A DNA stretch of 62,000 nt from positions 64,816,370 through 64,878,369 of the forward strand of contig CM043952.1 of NCBI GenBank assembly GCA_014529385.2, read 5' to 3'. The notes below the pieces were generated by a model, which had not been told where the DNA came from, searched no databases, and was given only the letters and a program-made list of their open reading frames with translations. This document shows positions 1-10,690 of this stretch, piece by piece. This DNA comes from Adiantum capillus-veneris (Eukaryota; Streptophyta; Polypodiopsida; Polypodiales; Pteridaceae). Every line of letters starts with the position of its first letter. The stretch's first letter is position 1. The translations under genes and the position numbers were made by a program.

Positions 1-1427
1 CACATACATTTCCAATCTGATTTGAAACCATCAATGCCAAAACACCCACAGTAAAAGCTCATCTTCCCCCTTCCCTAGGAAAAACAAGGCTAGCTTTTCA
101 ATGTGTTTTCCAATTGTCGTACTGTACATTGCCCTCTAATCCTTACACCGCATGTAGAACTTCGTACCTTGAATGCATATTACAAGCCATAACGAACCTG
201 ACAATGATGCTATTCTTAATGATGAAATATATTCCAACAATGAGCTTTGGGCATTGTTAAAATAAGATTGGGCAGTATTTCCACCGGCTGCAGCAAGCAA
301 TCTACGGACTATGGTGGTGCCAGGCTTCAAGCTACAATTAATGGCTTTGCCACAAACAAAAAGGGTTCAACGGGTTGAAAAATATACATGCACAGCAGCA
401 ATAATCACTCCATTTTCCCAACTGAGATTCCTTCATAAATGACATGAGAATTTGACCATAAATATTCTCTGAGTTTTTGGCAATCAAGGGCTTCATGTCA
501 TGTCCACCTATTTGCAACTCCAAAAATCACAAAGTGCCAAGGCTGGCTACATTCTTTTAACAGTTTGGACCCCACCATTGACCATTCATTGAGCGTTCGA
601 GGTCGGACCAGAGGGACCCATGGTTGCTTTCAGTTCAGGCTTCATCTCTCTCCATGATGACAAGCCATTATATAATGACATGACACTGTTGCACATCAAT
701 AAGAAAGGAAAATTTATAGTCGCTTCACTCCGTGTTGATTGACAAACTGGCTTGTAAATCATCCTCTCGATTTCTCTCAACGCTGAGGCCATACCCCGTC
801 AAGCAAAAGCCACCCAGCTGCAGGTACAAATGAGGCCTTCTCATTAGAAATTCTCTTTCTACCTGCCCCAATCATGAGTACGCATTTTCTATATTGGCAA
901 ATGGCACCCCAGGTAGATAAATAGACTTGCATACACATTATGTCTTCCACACCTGGCTGACCTTGCATCTCACCCCTTGTGGAGCTCGTTGAGTACAATA
1001 CATTTGCTCAAAGCTTTGAAGCTAGAAAACTTCACCTTCAAGCATATGACACATCTGCGATAAACTGATCATGTGCATGTGATGACCTTTGAAAGCTTGG
1101 AAGCTGATTCACCTTTGATAGTGCAGTACTACTATGAAAACTCATCATCAACCTGCGCTATCACAAGAGGGGAAGAGAGAAAGAGAAAGGATTGTCTCTT
1201 CCTTGAGAGAGAAGAATAGTAAAGCATTCAAAGCACTAAAAAACCAAAGTGAACTACATTGATAGGATTTTTAGGACAATCCTCTGGAAAATGTCCACAC
1301 TTTTTTGCTACAATCATAGCATTCCTTCAAAGCAAGCACTGCCCTTCTTGTTTGCAGGTTCCTCAAGCTTGCATCACTAATGCTGCACCAATCTCATGTC
1401 AGCGGTCATAAGCAGTCACACGTCATC
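1..1427. other. No supported gene
   Basis: AT-rich DNA with only short, unconvincing open frames on both strands. No repeat boundary, tRNA or recognisable protein is visible. It could hold promoter, intron or UTR sequence of the candidate exons to its right, but nothing in the sequence shows this. Confidence 0.5.
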
Positions 1428-2246
1428 CTACACTCTGCATTTGGTCCACATGTGGGAGACACAGCCCAGCTCACACAAACTTGTGGGGAGCCTTTTCCGG
1501 CTCTTCAAGGGTACGGTCGGTGGGCACTCATGTGCTTCTAATGCACGTCTAGGCGTTGATACTGTCCTCCTTATTCTCTCCACTATCTTCACCCGCGGTC
1601 CATCTTCTACACAAAAGGATGGCGAAGGGGTAAGTCCATTCGATGCATTTTGAGGCTGTCGACAGTGCTGAAGTTCTTGTTCTGCAGCTGAAGTACTATT
1701 TACTTGCCCGGTGGAAGAAGAGTGGACATCAAAAAGAGGATTGTTGGCAACTTGTTCTAAGCCCGCATTCTCCTCATACATGATGTTGATGTAAACTCTT
1801 GCTCCGTTGTTCTCGCCATCAACATCCCTTTCCTGCAACCTCTCTGCATCTCTCTCAGCTATCAAAAGGCGGCCTAATGATGCTGAAAAAATTGCTGTTG
1901 CGGGTGGTCTGGCATGGGCACTGTCCTTCTTTGAACACCACAGCACTCTCCAAGTGTCCCTGTTGGTGTATCTCAGTTGTTTGCATGCACCGCATGATAG
2001 CAGGCGATATAATTTGGCCCCACCACGAATGCCTGACTCACATGTAAAGCTGAAACTTTGGCTTGATGTCGCACTCTGAGGCAAAAGCACAGAAATGGCT
2101 CGATTATGGGGAGCCTCAACTTGATCATGATCATTGTTTGCCAAAATAGACTCTCCATCAATTCCAATCAAAGAGCCCAAAGTAATGCTTCTCTCCCGGA
2201 AAAATGAAGTGGAGGACTGCATGCAAAAGAAAGAGACAACACACAC
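1428..2246 (-). CDS. Candidate exon of an unrecognised protein (272 codons open)
   Basis: The longest open frame in the first 3.4 kb, read right to left, and not explained by any repeat that I recognise. The ATG at the right edge may not be the true start: a pyrimidine-rich tract ending in GCAG lies near 2219-2235 on the minus strand and would make a good splice acceptor, so this may be a last exon that starts near 2219. The product is hydrophilic, with a small cysteine-containing patch (SCGACK) and a basic C-terminal part (SRKRLP). No domain is recognised and no function is assigned. The frame could be open by chance. Confidence 0.3.
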   Translation of the reverse strand: MCVVSFFCMQSSTSFFRERSITLGSLIGIDGESILANNDHDQVEAPHNRAISVLLPQSATSSQSFSFTCESGIRGGAKLYRLLSCGACKQLRYTNRDTWRVLWCSKKDSAHARPPATAIFSASLGRLLIAERDAERLQERDVDGENNGARVYINIMYEENAGLEQVANNPLFDVHSSSTGQVNSTSAAEQELQHCRQPQNASNGLTPSPSFCVEDGPRVKIVERIRRTVSTPRRALEAHECPPTVPLKSRKRLPTSLCELGCVSHMWTKCRV

Positions 2247-2285
2247 TTACTACACCCCACTCTGATAGAGCTTAAGCAACCACTT

Positions 2286-2532
2286 AAGCACTCTATGCAA
2301 GCAAGCTAGATAGAGTAATCACGCACAAACTTATGTGTGTATACAAGAAGCATGTTACAAACAATACACACAATGCTCCAATACATGCATACATCATGCA
2401 TTTGCACCAACCAAATACATGCACATATGTATGTGTGCCTGTTATGATGAACACGTGCACACAACAAAGTATTATGTGCAGGCTAATGCCTGAATGTGTT
2501 ACCAGTGCTAATGTGTGTGTGTACCAACATGC
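2286..2532. repeat. TG/CA-rich low-complexity tract
   Basis: Dense, imperfect ACA/TGTG runs (for example around 2330-2460 and 2510-2525) without one clean period. They produce spurious cysteine/valine and histidine/threonine-rich frames on both strands. Confidence 0.6.
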
Positions 2533-2781
2533 ATAGGTGAACAACGTGTGCTCAATGTAGGCTTGACAAATAGCATAGAACCTACCTCTGTATCCAAATC
2601 TGAGGAAGACAAAGCTGATGAAAAGCTTGATGCAGAAGTTCCTGCGGAGATGGCATCGCCTGATCGAGCTTCAACTGCGTCATTCATTGGTGCAATGGAA
2701 GAAAACCAGACTCCTAACGCACCAGCGTGTGACATTCAACCTGAAGGTGGAGAGCTTGAAGAGACCTTGAAGCCGACATAG
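2533..2781 (+). CDS. Candidate acidic terminal exon, unrecognised
   Basis: A plus-strand frame that ends with TAG at 2779-2781. It encodes a Glu/Asp/Ser/Thr-rich tail (for example KSEEDKADEK) of the sort often found at a disordered protein C-terminus. A possible acceptor (CATGCATAG) ends at about 2536, which would exclude the upstream ATG inside the TG-rich tract. No matching upstream plus-strand exon is visible, so the call rests on composition alone. It converges on the opposite-strand candidate at 1428-2246. Confidence 0.22.
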   Translation: MGEQRVLNVGLTNSIEPTSVSKSEEDKADEKLDAEVPAEMASPDRASTASFIGAMEENQTPNAPACDIQPEGGELEETLKPT

Positions 2782-2805
2782 ATCTTTGTTCACAAGGATT
2801 GAAAT

Positions 2806-2866
2806 GTGGCAGTGTGCGTGTGCGCGCGCGCGTGCACAGTGGGGAGAGAGAGAGAGAGAGAGAGAG
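2806..2866. repeat. Alternating purine-pyrimidine tract followed by (GA)n
   Basis: A GTGCGTGTGCGCGCGCGCG-like alternating tract (2809-2835), the kind of sequence able to adopt Z-DNA, followed by a clean (GA)n run (2843-2866). Confidence 0.8.
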
Positions 2867-3477
2867 GCTAGAGCTTCAAAGTTCGAACTTCAAAGGTGTG
2901 CACTGTGCAGATTTAACTCTCTGCTGCTACTTGAGATGTGGGTCAGAATTATGCAGAGAGAATGAGGAGCTGGCAACCGTCCGGCGCCACTGCATGGGCC
3001 GTAGCCTATCACAAATGGGCACCAGACAAAAAGTTGTATGGGCGCCCCACGTGTCACAAGGGCGGACAACTACAGGATTGATTAACCTCTCATAATTAAG
3101 GCTCATGTCACACTGAGACGGGGAGGGATGGCCATGCTGATTTGGTGTCCGCTCATTCGCCGTTGCAAAAAGAGAAAGCTGGCCGTGAGAGGATTTCAGA
3201 GGGGCGCCTCGCATGCCCGACCAACTTTCCAAACAATCGGCCATCTACAAAAGTGCACGCAAGAAAGCGTAGAAGAGGTTTTGAGCCCTGATGTGCAGCG
3301 TGAAGAACGAATGACCTACCACTTGGGCTATTCTCATTGCTTGAGAGGAATGGCCAATGTTTGCTACATGTCCCAATGTAACAGCACTGGGCTGGCCACA
3401 CCTGCAAATCACACTTGGGCGGGCGTCCTAGTGTGACATAGGCCTAAGGCTTCTCTTGTTAAGCTCTCCAGCATAAG
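2867..3477. other. No supported gene
   Basis: Short open frames on both strands overlap each other, and none is recognisable. The stretch ends against the poly(T) tract that I take as the 3' end of the first LINE copy. Confidence 0.5.
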
Positions 3478-3792
3478 TTTTTCTTTTTTTTGTGAGAAAA
3501 TTGGAATTGACTAAAGAAAAAAGCAGATACAACCTCGCCTCACATGTGGGGAGAGAGGCATCCCAAAAACAGAAAAGAAATTACAGTACAAAGCTGGCTT
3601 CAACCATAACAAGACGCTCTCTAGAGAAGTATTTCAGCATAAGGTCCTTACATATTTGCCATCTGTACTCTCTCTGCAGGGTGAACAGAGTTAGATTTTA
3701 AACTCCTTGAATCCTTCCTAGGCAAAAGAAAGTGAGTTTCTTAAGCTGGTATACAAATGCTTGGGTATTGTCCTCATTTTTCTGTTGGAAGA

Positions 3793-4243
3793 CTACCTCC
3801 TTTCTGTGAATCCAACAAACCATAAGTAGCAGAATCTCCATAGATTCCAAAGTCGTATATCCATCCTTTTACACATGCCAATTAGGAGTTCTTTGGAAGA
3901 CAAAGGTTGAGGGTGTAGTTCACTGCAGCATCCGTAAAGGGCATGAAGTTTCCTTTGGTTGGAGGGACATTCCACAAACAAATGGTTTACATCTTCTGGA
4001 GCTCCACACCTTCTACACTCCATCGCCATAGCCAGCTTTTTGCGCAGTCCACACCACCTGGTGTATGACAAGCCATGTCAGAAAGCTATGCTTGATTGGT
4101 ATGGTGAATCCCCATAGGCATTTGAACCTATAGATCCATTGCTTGGATCCCCAATTGAGTCCCCATTTTCTATTCAGCTTCCTCCGGAGGCCTTCATTCA
4201 GATCTGGTATGCACGGAGAATATTTTGTATGCCCTTTGAGCAA
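3793..4243 (-). pseudogene. LINE ORF2 C-terminal zinc-binding domain (zf-RVT type)
   Basis: Two overlapping minus-strand frames encode the region downstream of the RT. The right frame (4013-4243) has IYRFKCLWGFTIPIKHSFLTW-like text. The left frame (3793-4071) carries the Cys/His cluster CRRCGAPEDVNHLFVECP, which matches the C-x2-C-x7-H-x4-C pattern of the zf-RVT domain found at the end of plant L1 ORF2 proteins. The two halves are in different frames, so at least one frameshift separates them. LINE units 2 and 3 lack this part, because their left junction lies to its right at the equivalent of 4380. Confidence 0.75.
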
Positions 4244-4676
4244 TGCCTCTCATTGTCCAGCTTTTATTGTGCCTCAGATTGACTCCTTCTAGCATGGTCT
4301 GCAGCTCCTTTAACATGCAAAATTTTCATAAAGGCAACCAGCACATAATTTAAATTTGTTAGTTATTTGAGCAGGTGTAATCCACTCCCCATTACACTGC
4401 ACGTCTCCCCACTGTTTTATGCTAGCTTTGAACCACTTGTGTACCTTTTTGGTTCGATGTCCATCCTATCTAGATTGAGTCCTAATACAGCAAGGGTGGA
4501 TCAGTTCTTACCTTCTGTGAAACATGCATCTTTTCCTTGACACTAAACCAGTTCCACATTCTTGAAGTTATGAGAGAACCAGTTGCCTTAATGGTCCATT
4601 TGGAAGTAATCTGGTCCCAAATTGTTAAATTTCTCCATGCCTCATACTCCTGAAGGAAGAAGTTAGGAATGATCCT

Positions 4677-6034
4677 TTAAATTAAGCACGCCCAAAAATC
4701 AGTACTATCTATGGCCCTTACAACCCATTTGGCAACCAACTTTTCTGCCATTTTTTCCATATCTAGAATGCCAAGACCTCCCCTAGTTTTTTCTGGAAAC
4801 ATATTTTCCATGCAAACTTGGGCACCCTGCTCAAGTCTTTTGAGCCACCCCATAAAAACCTCCTTGCCAATTTCATTATGTGAAGCATCCAGATCCTGGT
4901 TCACTTCTAGCATGAGATGTAGTAAATCATAGAAGGCAGTAGATAGCGGTTGAGTACAAAGGTTCTTAAGGAGAGAGTAGGTTGGTAGGAATGCCAATGG
5001 AAGACCTTTTTTCTATAACCCAATCCCATCTCTGTGACATTGTAACCTTGAATCCCATTGGAATCCCCAATAGCCTGAAAATTTTCCCATCTAGGATGAC
5101 CTTACACCCTGCAACAATGACGACAATAAGGGTTAGTCCATTGGAAGACTTAAACCGAGTCTTTGTATGCTTGATCATAGACCCACTGGCTAGACATAAC
5201 AAATTAAGGCATTCCAAGAAGGATTCAACTGACTGGTTATCTACATTAAGAAGTGCATTAGTGTCATCTGCAAACATCTAGAGGCATAAATCTTTGTGAG
5301 CACCCTTGATCCTAATTCTTCTGAGTTTTCCTTCTTGCATTTTTTTGTTGGACCAGCCACCCAAGAGCATCAGAAGGGACAACAAAAAAGCATTGGGACC
5401 AATGGACAACCCTGTGTGATTGACCTCATTAAAGCAATTACATCAGTTAATTCTCCATTATCAAAAGTTCTAGCACATGCATTTCCAAACAGCGCATGAA
5501 CAAATTTGATGAAATTTTTGCCCAAACCCTTATCATGAAGTGACTAAAGCACAAAATCCCATTCCATTCTGTCATAAGCCTTATCAAAATCCACCTTGAA
5601 AAAAAAATAGTCCTACCCATTCTCAACTGCATGTTCCATACCTTTCCACAGAGAGATGATAGCATTTAGAATATATCTGGTCTTTATAAAGCCTTTTTGT
5701 TCTTGTGAAATGAAGTTAGACATAAGTGGACTGAGTCTCCTAGCTAAGGTTAGAGCAAAGGCTTTATATACAGAAGTCAGACATGTGATGGGTCTCCAAT
5801 TATTGAGCTCATCCCTGCCACCTTTTTGAGAATGAGTTTAACAACTCCAGTATTCACTAAAGTAGGAAGCCCCTTTGCCAACACCTTCTTGCCATACCAG
5901 GAGGAGGTAAGGTCCAATAAAGTCTTTATATTGGATATAAAAGTCATTTGGTATTCCATCCAATCCAAGAGATTTGCCTGTTTTGAGATTGAAGATAGTT
6001 TCTTTGATCTCCCCAAGAGAGAGAGGTTGGTCAA
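4677..6034 (-). pseudogene. LINE ORF2 reverse transcriptase (broken)
   Basis: Minus-strand RT of the L1 class. Reading right to left, the fragment at 5777-6034 gives the N-terminal RT region with GVVKLI-type text. The 5447-5665 fragment lies in the palm, and 4966-5277 starts with MFADDTNALLN, the catalytic A/FADD box. The fragment at 4677-4997 ends in a conserved EKTRGGLGILD block. The catalytic Asp pair is still present. At least four stops or frameshifts break the domain. Confidence 0.85.
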
Positions 6035-6205
6035 GGGATGTGGCTATTTCTGGATCCAGGGTTCTCCTTCTGACTTAGCTATGTAAGCTCTTGCCTCTTG
6101 AGTAGATTTTTCCCTCAGGGAGACCAGAGAAAATATATGTAAAGAAGTCATGAACAATATGCAGATTCTCCTTATGAGTGTCAACTATCCCACCTTTGTT
6201 GTCTT

Positions 6206-6505
6206 TCAAATAAGGTATAAACTCTTTAGCTTTTTCATTTTCAGCAGTTTATACATTTCTTTAGAGGGCTTGTAAACTTTCCTAGCCCAGAACTCCCTGG
6301 TGTAGACAAGGGCACTGCTGGCCTCCACAAGCTCTTCCTGCTTCAGTGTATCTCTTAATTCTATCATTCTGGCAGGGGGAGAGTCAGTTTTGGAGAAAGG
6401 ATTTTCAATCTGAATTATCTCATCAGCTATCATCACTCTTCTATGGGCTTTGGTTTCCTTAGTTGTTTTCTTATATCTGATCATAGAGATTTGAATCTCT
6501 TTCAT
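6206..6505 (-). pseudogene. LINE ORF2 endonuclease-RT linker fragment
   Basis: A Lys/Glu-rich frame (for example KEMYKLLKMKKLK) between the endonuclease and the RT, in the position of the helical linker of plant L1 ORF2. It contains the TTCAG site (6342-6346) at which the Ty3 element sits in unit 2, so this copy is the empty allele of that insertion. Confidence 0.6.
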
Positions 6506-6609
6506 AACAGCCTCTCATGCTCTAGTAGGGGAGGAATGTAGGGTAAAGGAGTTCTCCAAAATATTTTGAACTATTGAGCTAGCACTTTTGATTCCAAACA
6601 AAGAATGGT

Positions 6610-7368
6610 CTAGATGGGCCAACCTCCCTTGCATACATTCTCAGATCTCAAAAGTTCAAACAAAACAGGTTTGTGATCAGATAGCAGTATAGAGGCATCA
6701 ATCATGCATTTAATTAGCCAATGTTCCTGCATGACATTCACAGACATATACATTCTATCTAGTCTAGCAGATCTGAAACAAGAACCACTTTGTTTATTGC
6801 TCCAAGTATACCCAGTATCCTCAGACACATCCACCAGGGTTAATGACTCTATCATTTCTATCCATAGCATTTTTTCATTGCCAAAGATTACCTATCCTTG
6901 AGATTTGGACCTATCAGAAATTTTCTCTACCATATTAAAAGTACCTGGATAGATTATATCTCTAGGGAGGTTAGTTAAGTCTAACCAGCAAACAGATCTG
7001 TCTGTTATAGAATTTGGAGCATATATACTGACAATAGTGTAATTTAAAGGTTCAGAAAAGGAAACAGCTATCCAATAGCCCTTTTCTGACTGCTGCACAT
7101 TTGTGATCAGGTTGGCCCATTTACAAGATACACCAATAGTTGCACCTCCTTTGCCTGCACAATGATTAGTATAGAACCACTGAAAGCCAGAACCAACTCT
7201 TTTTAGATTATTAGCTAGTATCTCTCCTTTCACTTTTACCTCTTGAAGACAAATGAAATCTGGGTGCACAGCCAGGTCTTGCATCCACTTTTTTATTACT
7301 ATTGGTCTAGCTGGGTATGTGAGCCCTTTACAATTGAGTGAGAAGCCTGTTATATTTGGACTCTTCAT
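6610..7368 (-). pseudogene. LINE ORF2 AP-type endonuclease
   Basis: Start of ORF2. The frame 6892-7368 begins MKSPNITGFSLNCKGL, with the Asn of the LNCKGL motif, and then DFICLQEVKVKG, which carries the catalytic QE pair. The frame 6610-6870 continues with ASILLSDHKPVLFELLR, where SDH is the conserved C-terminal box of exonuclease-endonuclease-phosphatase proteins. This endonuclease nicks the target DNA to prime reverse transcription. A stop near 6892 separates the halves. The same domain recurs in units 2 and 3. Confidence 0.85.
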
Positions 7369-7718
7369 TTTTTTACTATTTTTTTAGGCTTGTCCAATGA
7401 CACAAAGACTCTTCTAGGTTCTGTGGATTTCTCCACTTTCCTTTTAGCTTTTGGTATCTACATATGAGGCAAATATTCTTCTTCTGCTTGTCTCATTAAG
7501 ATATCCACAAAAGGAGTTGGAGAGGAGGCTAGGTTAGCTTTGGTTAGGTTATCTTGATCTTCCAACTCTTGAGAAAATTGAAGAAGCTGAACCTTTTCTG
7601 CATATGCTTGATTCAATTGGGTGCTCCGGATGCACTCTCCTTCACTGTCTGAGTCTGAGAGTCTTTTGGTTTTCTCATTGGGGATCTCTGGGGGGATACC
7701 ATTGTTGGGCTTGTTTGT

Positions 7719-8674
7719 CTAAGGCTCTGAAACAGGGGCTTTTTCTAGGACTTTATGAACACCAGGAGCATCTTCATTATTATGTGCAACATAAGTAGTG
7801 AACACCTCTTCCAATAGAACATCGAAGTAATTGGAATTAGGGTTATGAGATCCCTTTTTCTTATGAAATCTTGTTGCATTTTTCCTTTGTACTGGTTGGA
7901 AAGCTCTTGAGTGTGGGGTATGAGTATCCTTTGTAGTTTGATTTTGATGCTTATTTTGGGCTAAAATTGGACAGTGTCCTTGATAATATGTCCCTGCTGA
8001 AAACAATGGAAGCATGAATTTGGTAAATTCCTACATATTAACTTTTGCTCATGTAGTACCTTTTGCAATGCAATATGTGATGGGGACAGATAATTTGGGG
8101 GTTTTAATAAAATCAACATCTATTAGTAGTTGTGTATCCCATTTGGGATTTATTCCCCCTCTAGCTTTCTGACCCATAACCTTGCCCACTACTTCCCCTA
8201 TATTGTTGAGCCATAGGTAGTATTCCACAAGGAGATCGGGAAAGTCCACCCACACTGGGTCCTTGGATGGTTTGTCACCCCTAGGATTGAAGCCCTTATA
8301 CCATTTGAAGAAAGGACCTACACCAAAGCCAATAGAACCATTTCTAGTTCCAGTCATCATTGGAAGTAGGGGATTGCTGATTGAGGACCTACGTACCAAA
8401 CGAGCATGAAAAGGAAATACAATAGATCAAAGAGGCTAAGAGATGGCAAAAACACAGAGTTGCCTAGAAGGAAAAGGGCAAGGCAAAGGAGATTGATGAA
8501 TGGCAGGAGAAAAGGACTCTGGTAGTGAAGATTATAGAAGGTTTGTCTAAGAAGACGTCGGAGTAGCCTAAATGCTATGAGGCTAGAACCATCCAAAGGT
8601 TGTCGAAACAATCTTTGGTAGCTTAGGAGGATAAGCATGTCCAAGGGTCTAGTGAGGAAGTGGTTGGTACACAC
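7719..8674 (-). pseudogene. LINE ORF1 (RNA-binding, DUF4283-like with zinc knuckle), frameshifted
   Basis: Three overlapping minus-strand frames (8357-8674, 8049-8399, 7719-8015) cover the ORF1 that is a single open frame in unit 2. The middle frame has FFKWYKGFNPRGDK and WVDFPDLLVEYYLWLNN, typical of the DUF4283 domain of plant L1 ORF1 and Gag-like proteins. The zinc knuckle is damaged here: the CFHC part seen in unit 2 falls at the frame break, leaving only the GHCP end. The first 100 or so residues are hydrophobic and may be read-through of 5' UTR rather than protein. Confidence 0.75.
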
Positions 8675-10690
8675 ACTTGATTATTCAACATAAGAGAATG
8701 ACTACAAATTTTATTATATACGCATAACACCTAGTGCTTACACCTATCCAAAAGTCACTTGGCTCTTCATGAAAGGTGTAACATTTAATGGTCTAAAAAC
8801 TTATGTGTAGCGGAAATTAGCATGAACATAGTGGGCATTTCATTAGAATAGATTCCTAATGAGAATTACAAGAGTGCTTGGGTGGAGAGAGCAACAAAAA
8901 GCATAACACCTAGTTAGATATAATTAACAATACTTTCAAAAGAGAGAGAAATTAAGCTATTGACAAAAGTTGAGGACCGGATTTGCATGGAGCCGGTCCC
9001 CCCTCCAAAAGGCTTTGTATTATGGTTTCTCCCATCAAGAGAGACATTGTACAAAACAATTCTTTGTGTTCCTTCAAGACTAGCTAGTGCAATGAAGATG
9101 AAAGCTTCATGCACTAAGAAAAAAACTTAGTAAACACAACTTTAATTATCCCCGTTCTCAGACCCAAGACCTCACACACCTTCGAAGATGGTGAGAGCTA
9201 GCAGGGTATGAGAGTAGATTGAGAGGAAGAAGGAGTATCTTACGAGAAATATGTACATCTCCTCACATAATCACTCATATTAGCATAGCTTTAGCGTAGT
9301 AATTAGCTTGGTAGAGGAGATGAGCATGCATTGAAGCTTGGCTCTTGGTTGGATTTGCATCCACAAGCCAAGAGTGTGTCGCTGTAGGCTTCTATCTCAC
9401 AAGCTTGGAGTAGGTGATGAGCTCTCCATTAAATCTTGGGAAGAGATAGTCTTCTCTTTCTTCACACATGAGATTGTGAGAGTGTGTGTGTGATAATGCC
9501 TTGCAAAAATCAGCCCCCTCTCTCTCTCTTGGGCGAGCCCTCTTACTATTTGCTCTTGCAGGCTCTCCATTGGACCTCCCCAAGTCAAGCCAATGGCTAT
9601 TAAGCAGCATAAGTGATAGCCTTCTGACATGTGTCCACCTTTCCCCTTTTGTGAGAGCTTTATGTAATTTAATAATTAAACTAAACTCTCATTGGACCCC
9701 TTTGCCTTCTGGCCAATAGGAATCAGGAAAGCCATTGGGCTCCTGAATGCTCATTGAACCCCTTGGGACACTGTCCAATAGTCTTCTAGGAGACTTAATT
9801 CTCATTGGTTCTTTTATTAAGTGTTTTTAAATTAATTAAACTAGATTTACTCTAGCCTAATTCTCATTGGTCCACCTCCAACAAGGCCATCCAATAGGAA
9901 TTGGGCACACCTTGTGGACATCTGGGCTAGGGAGCTGACATGTGTCCCTAATTCCCTTTGTGTAACAGGAGCCTGTGTGTGTGTGTGTGTGTGTGTGACT
10001 TTCTCTCTCATCCCCTAGAAGAAGGGCTCGCCCCCTCCCATGTAGGGATATGCAAAGACTTTTTAGTTACACACAAAGCATCCAATTTCCCGTAGGGTTG
10101 ACCTTTGGACACAACCTTTGAATTTTGGAACCTTAGTATTTTGGAAGTCTTAATGGGCTGAACCTTAGGGTCTTTTTAGCCCATTGTTGCACATGGCTCT
10201 TTTGCAGATAACCCCCCCTTTGGATCCCTATTTTCCCTCCTTTGGATCTCTATTGTGGCCGGTCTGGTAGCTTAACCAATATTCTAGCTTTTTCTCTCCT
10301 GGCACTTCCCCACATTAAATGATCAGTTTAATATGAGAAAATCATTTAGGAGAATTAGATATTGATTATTATGACAAAAGGGAAATATTCCCCTTGACCT
10401 TTGACCCTTCTATTTGGCTCTACACATGACTCTTGGGACATCACATGCCAACACATGGGCTATCACATGCTGCTACACACATGGCATCTACATGGTAGTT
10501 TACAAGGATAGGGTGAGCTCTTGCGGTGCAACCAACCCCACACCTCAAGAAGCCTCCCCTTGTGGTTTTTGTTGCACTGATCACACACACTACTCCCCTC
10601 AAAACATACTAGGGTACGTACACATTTTTGCCTCCCCTTGACACATAGGGTGTAGGCACACAAAATTCCTTTGGAACAAAGTAGGGTGTC
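8673..10690 (-). repeat. LTR-derived fragment (family X) flanking LINE unit 1
   Basis: Sequence starting CACACTTGATTATTCAAC. It recurs at 29472-29890 and, with more divergence, at 33046-33260, where it lies inside what looks like an LTR next to a Met-tRNA primer-binding site. I therefore read it as part of the LTR of a third retrotransposon family. In this copy it is split by the solo LTR at 8777-10376; the outer parts are 8673-8776 and 10377-10690. It ends at the junction GTAGGGTGTC / ATCCACTCCCC (10690/10691), shared with the next unit. No coding content. Confidence 0.6.
8777..10376 (-). mobile_element. Solo LTR of the Ty3 element family, reverse orientation
   Basis: A complete copy of the LTR of the Ty3 element at 12622-27152, inverted. 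It begins TGTAACATTTAATGG and ends TTATTATGACA, and is flanked by the 5-bp direct repeat AAAGG (8772-8776 and 10377-10381). No internal sequence is left, so it was probably formed by recombination between the two LTRs of a full element. The uninterrupted target is visible at 29575-29579 in unit 2. A (TG)n tract at 9975-9998 matches the (CA)n tract of the other LTRs. Confidence 0.93.

Larger units (their letters stand above)
3478..8672 (-). mobile_element. L1-type LINE retrotransposon, unit 1 (most complete copy)
   Basis: A minus-strand non-LTR retrotransposon. From right to left it carries an ORF1 zinc-knuckle protein, an apurinic-type endonuclease, a linker, a reverse transcriptase with the FADD catalytic motif, and a C-terminal Cys/His zinc-binding segment. 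The left edge is a poly(T) run (3478-3495), which is a poly(A) tail on the minus strand. The right edge abuts an LTR-derived fragment beginning with CACACTTGATTA near 8673. I could not find a target-site duplication. All reading frames carry stops or shifts, so the copy is dead. It is the only one of the three LINE units here that keeps the 3' end. Confidence 0.88.

Noticed and set aside
9392-9719. Recurring 60-90 codon frames in the Ty3 LTR copies (also at 13340-13552 and 26264-26538)
   Set aside because: They occur on both strands in LTR sequence, differ in length between copies and show no protein-like conservation.
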